Positions 31,848 to 33,523 of a stretch of DNA of 33,523 bases are shown in pieces. The notes below the pieces were generated by a model. The model ran no database searches and had not been told where the DNA came from. It saw only the letters and a list, made by a program, of their open reading frames with translations. Position numbers and translations under genes: made by a program. Source of the DNA: Pseudomonadota bacterium (GTDB taxonomy: Bacteria > Pseudomonadota > Alphaproteobacteria > Acetobacterales > Acetobacteraceae); NCBI GenBank assembly GCA_021801255.1, contig JAJYYH010000029.1, forward strand, positions 1 to 33,523, given 5' to 3'. Each line of letters starts with the position of its first letter. Position 1 is the first letter of the stretch.

Positions 31848-32933
31848 TCAGCCGGTGGAGGCGAGGCGGTGGCCCTCGCCCGGGTCTTTTTTCGCCGCCT
31901 CGACCGCCGTTTCTGCGTCGGCGAACAGGATGCCGCCGAGCCCGGCGCGGATGCGCTCGTTGCAACGATTCACCACCATGTCCATCGCCACATCCATCGC
32001 ATGCGCAAAGCCCTTTGCGTCGGTGCCGCCATGGGATTTCACCACGACGCCGTTGAGCCCGACCATCACCGCGCCGTTATAGCGCCTGGGGTCGAGGCGC
32101 TCGCGCAAGCGCTCGAGGCTCGATTTGGCGAGCAGATACCCGAGCCGGGCGGCCAGGCTCGCGGTGAACACCTGATGCAGCATCTCGCCCACGAGATGCA
32201 GCGCGCCCTCGGCGGTCTTGAGCGCGACATTGCCGGTAAAACCATCGGTGACCACGACGTCGGTGGTGCCGGCGGCGATATCGTGGCCCTCGACGAAACC
32301 CTTGAACTGCGGCCCGATCGGGCTCGCCTTGAGGATCTCGGCGGCTTGGCGCACCCGGTCATCGCCCTTTTGTTCCTCCGAGCCAACATTGAGCAGGCCA
32401 ATGCTGGGCGCCGGCAGGCCGAGCACGGCGCGAGCGAAAACCTCACCCATCACCGCGAATTCCACCAGATTGCGGACATCGCAGGTGATATTGGCGCCAA
32501 GATCGAGCAGCACCACATCGCCCTTGGCCGAGGGCGCGATGCCCGCGATCGCCGGCCGGTCGATCCCCGGCAGCATCTTGATAACGATTTTCGCCATCGC
32601 CAGCAGCGCCCCGGTATTGCCCGCCGAAACCACGCCTTCGGCCTCGCCCTCGGCGACCGCGTCGATCGCAAGACGCATCGAGGCCTGACGCAGGCGAAGG
32701 GCCGGGATTGGCTTGAGATCACCGGTGATCACCTCGGGGGCGTGGCGCAGCGTGCAACACGCCGCGACCCGGCGATGCCGACGCAGCAGCGGGCCCACGC
32801 GCGCCTCATCGCCGAATACCAAAAGCCGCGCCTCGGGGTGGCGCTCAAGCGCGATCCCGAGGCCAGCCACCACCATCTCCGGCGCGCCATCCCCGCCCAT
32901 CGCATCAACCGCAAGCGTGAAGGGCACGCTCAC
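31848..32933 (-). CDS. plsX: phosphate acyltransferase PlsX
   Basis: The protein has 361 residues, starting with GTG at 32931-32933. PlsX turns acyl-ACP into acyl-phosphate, the substrate of PlsY in phosphatidic acid synthesis. Family blocks: LAVDAMGGDGAPEMVVAG at the start, EGVVSAGNTGALLAMA near residue 100, LLDLGANITCDVRNLVEFA near 150, GLLNVGSEEQKGDD near 185, VVVTDGFTGNVALKTAEG near 230 and KSHGGTDAKGFAHAM near 310. It is a peripheral membrane enzyme. It lies between rpmF and fabH. Confidence 0.97.
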   Translation of the reverse strand: MSVPFTLAVDAMGGDGAPEMVVAGLGIALERHPEARLLVFGDEARVGPLLRRHRRVAACCTLRHAPEVITGDLKPIPALRLRQASMRLAIDAVAEGEAEGVVSAGNTGALLAMAKIVIKMLPGIDRPAIAGIAPSAKGDVVLLDLGANITCDVRNLVEFAVMGEVFARAVLGLPAPSIGLLNVGSEEQKGDDRVRQAAEILKASPIGPQFKGFVEGHDIAAGTTDVVVTDGFTGNVALKTAEGALHLVGEMLHQVFTASLAARLGYLLAKSSLERLRERLDPRRYNGAVMVGLNGVVVKSHGGTDAKGFAHAMDVAMDMVVNRCNERIRAGLGGILFADAETAVEAAKKDPGEGHRLASTG

Positions 32934-32984
32934 GGGACGTGCAATCGACTTGAGGGCGCGGGCCGAAACACCAGATTCCTGCTC

Positions 32985-33188
32985 TTAGGCCCGCACGGCG
33001 CGTTTCAATTCCCGGCCCGCCACCGCGATCTCGCGGCCGTCGTAATGGCCGCAATGGCTGCAAACATGATGCGGGCGCTTCAATTCGCCGCAGTTCGGGC
33101 AATCCGCATGGGCTTCCGGCCCGAGCGCCTGATGACTGCGCCGCATGCCGCGCCGCGAGGGCGAAGTCTTTCGCTTGGGGACTGCCAT
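32985..33188 (-). CDS. rpmF: 50S ribosomal protein bL32
   Basis: The protein has 67 residues from the ATG at 33186-33188 (AGGAGAGG upstream); the frame is open to 33221 but the family starts [20 protein letters not shown]. Cys30, Cys33, Cys43 and Cys46 (CPNCG, CSHCG) form the zinc site of the zinc-binding bL32 type. It is the first gene of the rpmF-plsX-fabH series and likely sets its transcription start. Confidence 0.97.
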   Translation of the reverse strand: MAVPKRKTSPSRRGMRRSHQALGPEAHADCPNCGELKRPHHVCSHCGHYDGREIAVAGRELKRAVRA

Positions 33189-33523
33189 GGCTCTCGCCTC
33201 TCCTGCTTGGCTGCCGCGCACGGCCGATCCGGCCGGGCCACGGGCATCAATCGGTAAAAATAGCGGTGGGGGGCGCCTCTAGCAGAGCAAGAGCGCCCCG
33301 GCAAGAGAGCCACCACCCCCAAAATCCGTGATCGACATTTTCGGCAGCGTAGCAGGGTGATCGGGTGGGGTAATTTCTTGCCCGGATATTGCGGTATAAG
33401 AGGCTGACCCGGAATCAATTCGCAACAAAGTTTTTTTGAGTTACGTGATGAGTTGGTGCTTGATTGGACGGCATTCGCGTTTCCGCCGATCACTGGGTGG
33501 CAGCGGAGGGTTGCGTGATTTCA
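33189..33523. other. upstream region of rpmF, no supported gene
   Basis: This stretch of 335 bp must include the promoter of the rpmF operon on the minus strand, but I cannot place it. On the plus strand, less GC-rich DNA around 33395-33445 (GGTATAAGAGG, AAGTTTTTTTGAG) precedes an ATG at 33448 whose frame runs off the end (MSWCLIGRHSRF). Without a ribosome-binding site I do not call it a gene. Confidence 0.4.

Overview
This is GC-rich chromosomal DNA from an alphaproteobacterium, most likely of the Acetobacteraceae (Rhodospirillales). That assignment rests on gene order and protein character: mreB-mreC-mreD-mrdA-mrdB, xseB-ispA-tlyA, phaA-phaB, and rpmF-plsX-fabH-ihfA-merR. It is an inference, because no marker such as 16S rRNA is present. 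The window is a conserved housekeeping backbone interrupted by one integrated mobile island.

Left backbone (1-5600): the 3' end of an unidentified gene and its probable terminator; three small secreted Gly-rich proteins on the minus strand, two of them clear paralogues; two tandem L-lactate permease genes (minus) that share a ~496 bp, almost mismatch-free tract in their middles, a sign of gene conversion; and a Tyr/Gly-rich lipoprotein.

Cell-shape operon (5813-11492, plus): mreB, mreC, mreD, mrdA (PBP2) and mrdB/rodA, the elongasome genes. Convergent to it lies xseB-ispA-tlyA (minus). Then come phaA (acetyl-CoA acetyltransferase) and phaB (acetoacetyl-CoA reductase), the first two steps of polyhydroxybutyrate synthesis.

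Mobile island (16392-29678, ~13.3 kb): it sits in tRNA-Pro(GGG) and is bounded by 55-bp direct repeats (att sites) that run from the anticodon loop to just past the tRNA 3' end. At its left end are AT-rich DNA with repeated ATCACA motifs and a tyrosine integrase. The core is a plus-strand series: poorly recognised small proteins, an AlpA-like DNA-binding protein, a coiled-coil protein, a Toprim primase and a DUF927 helicase/primase. The right part holds a MazE-like/MazF toxin-antitoxin pair with a palindromic operator, a serine resolvase, a stand-alone copy of the DUF927 protein's N-terminal domain, a small unknown gene, decayed BrnT/HTH toxin-antitoxin remnants, and three near-identical direct repeats carrying the same TGTGAT/ATCACA motif seen at the left end. 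No capsid, terminase, portal or conjugation genes are visible. The layout is that of a replicating satellite-like or P4-like integrative element, and the motif arrays are candidate replication-origin iterons.

Right backbone (29634-33523): the intact tRNA-Pro(GGG), then on the minus strand a MerR-type regulator, ihfA, fabH, plsX and rpmF, the common lipid/ribosomal cluster of proteobacteria. The last ~330 bp hold the rpmF upstream region and no gene that I can support.
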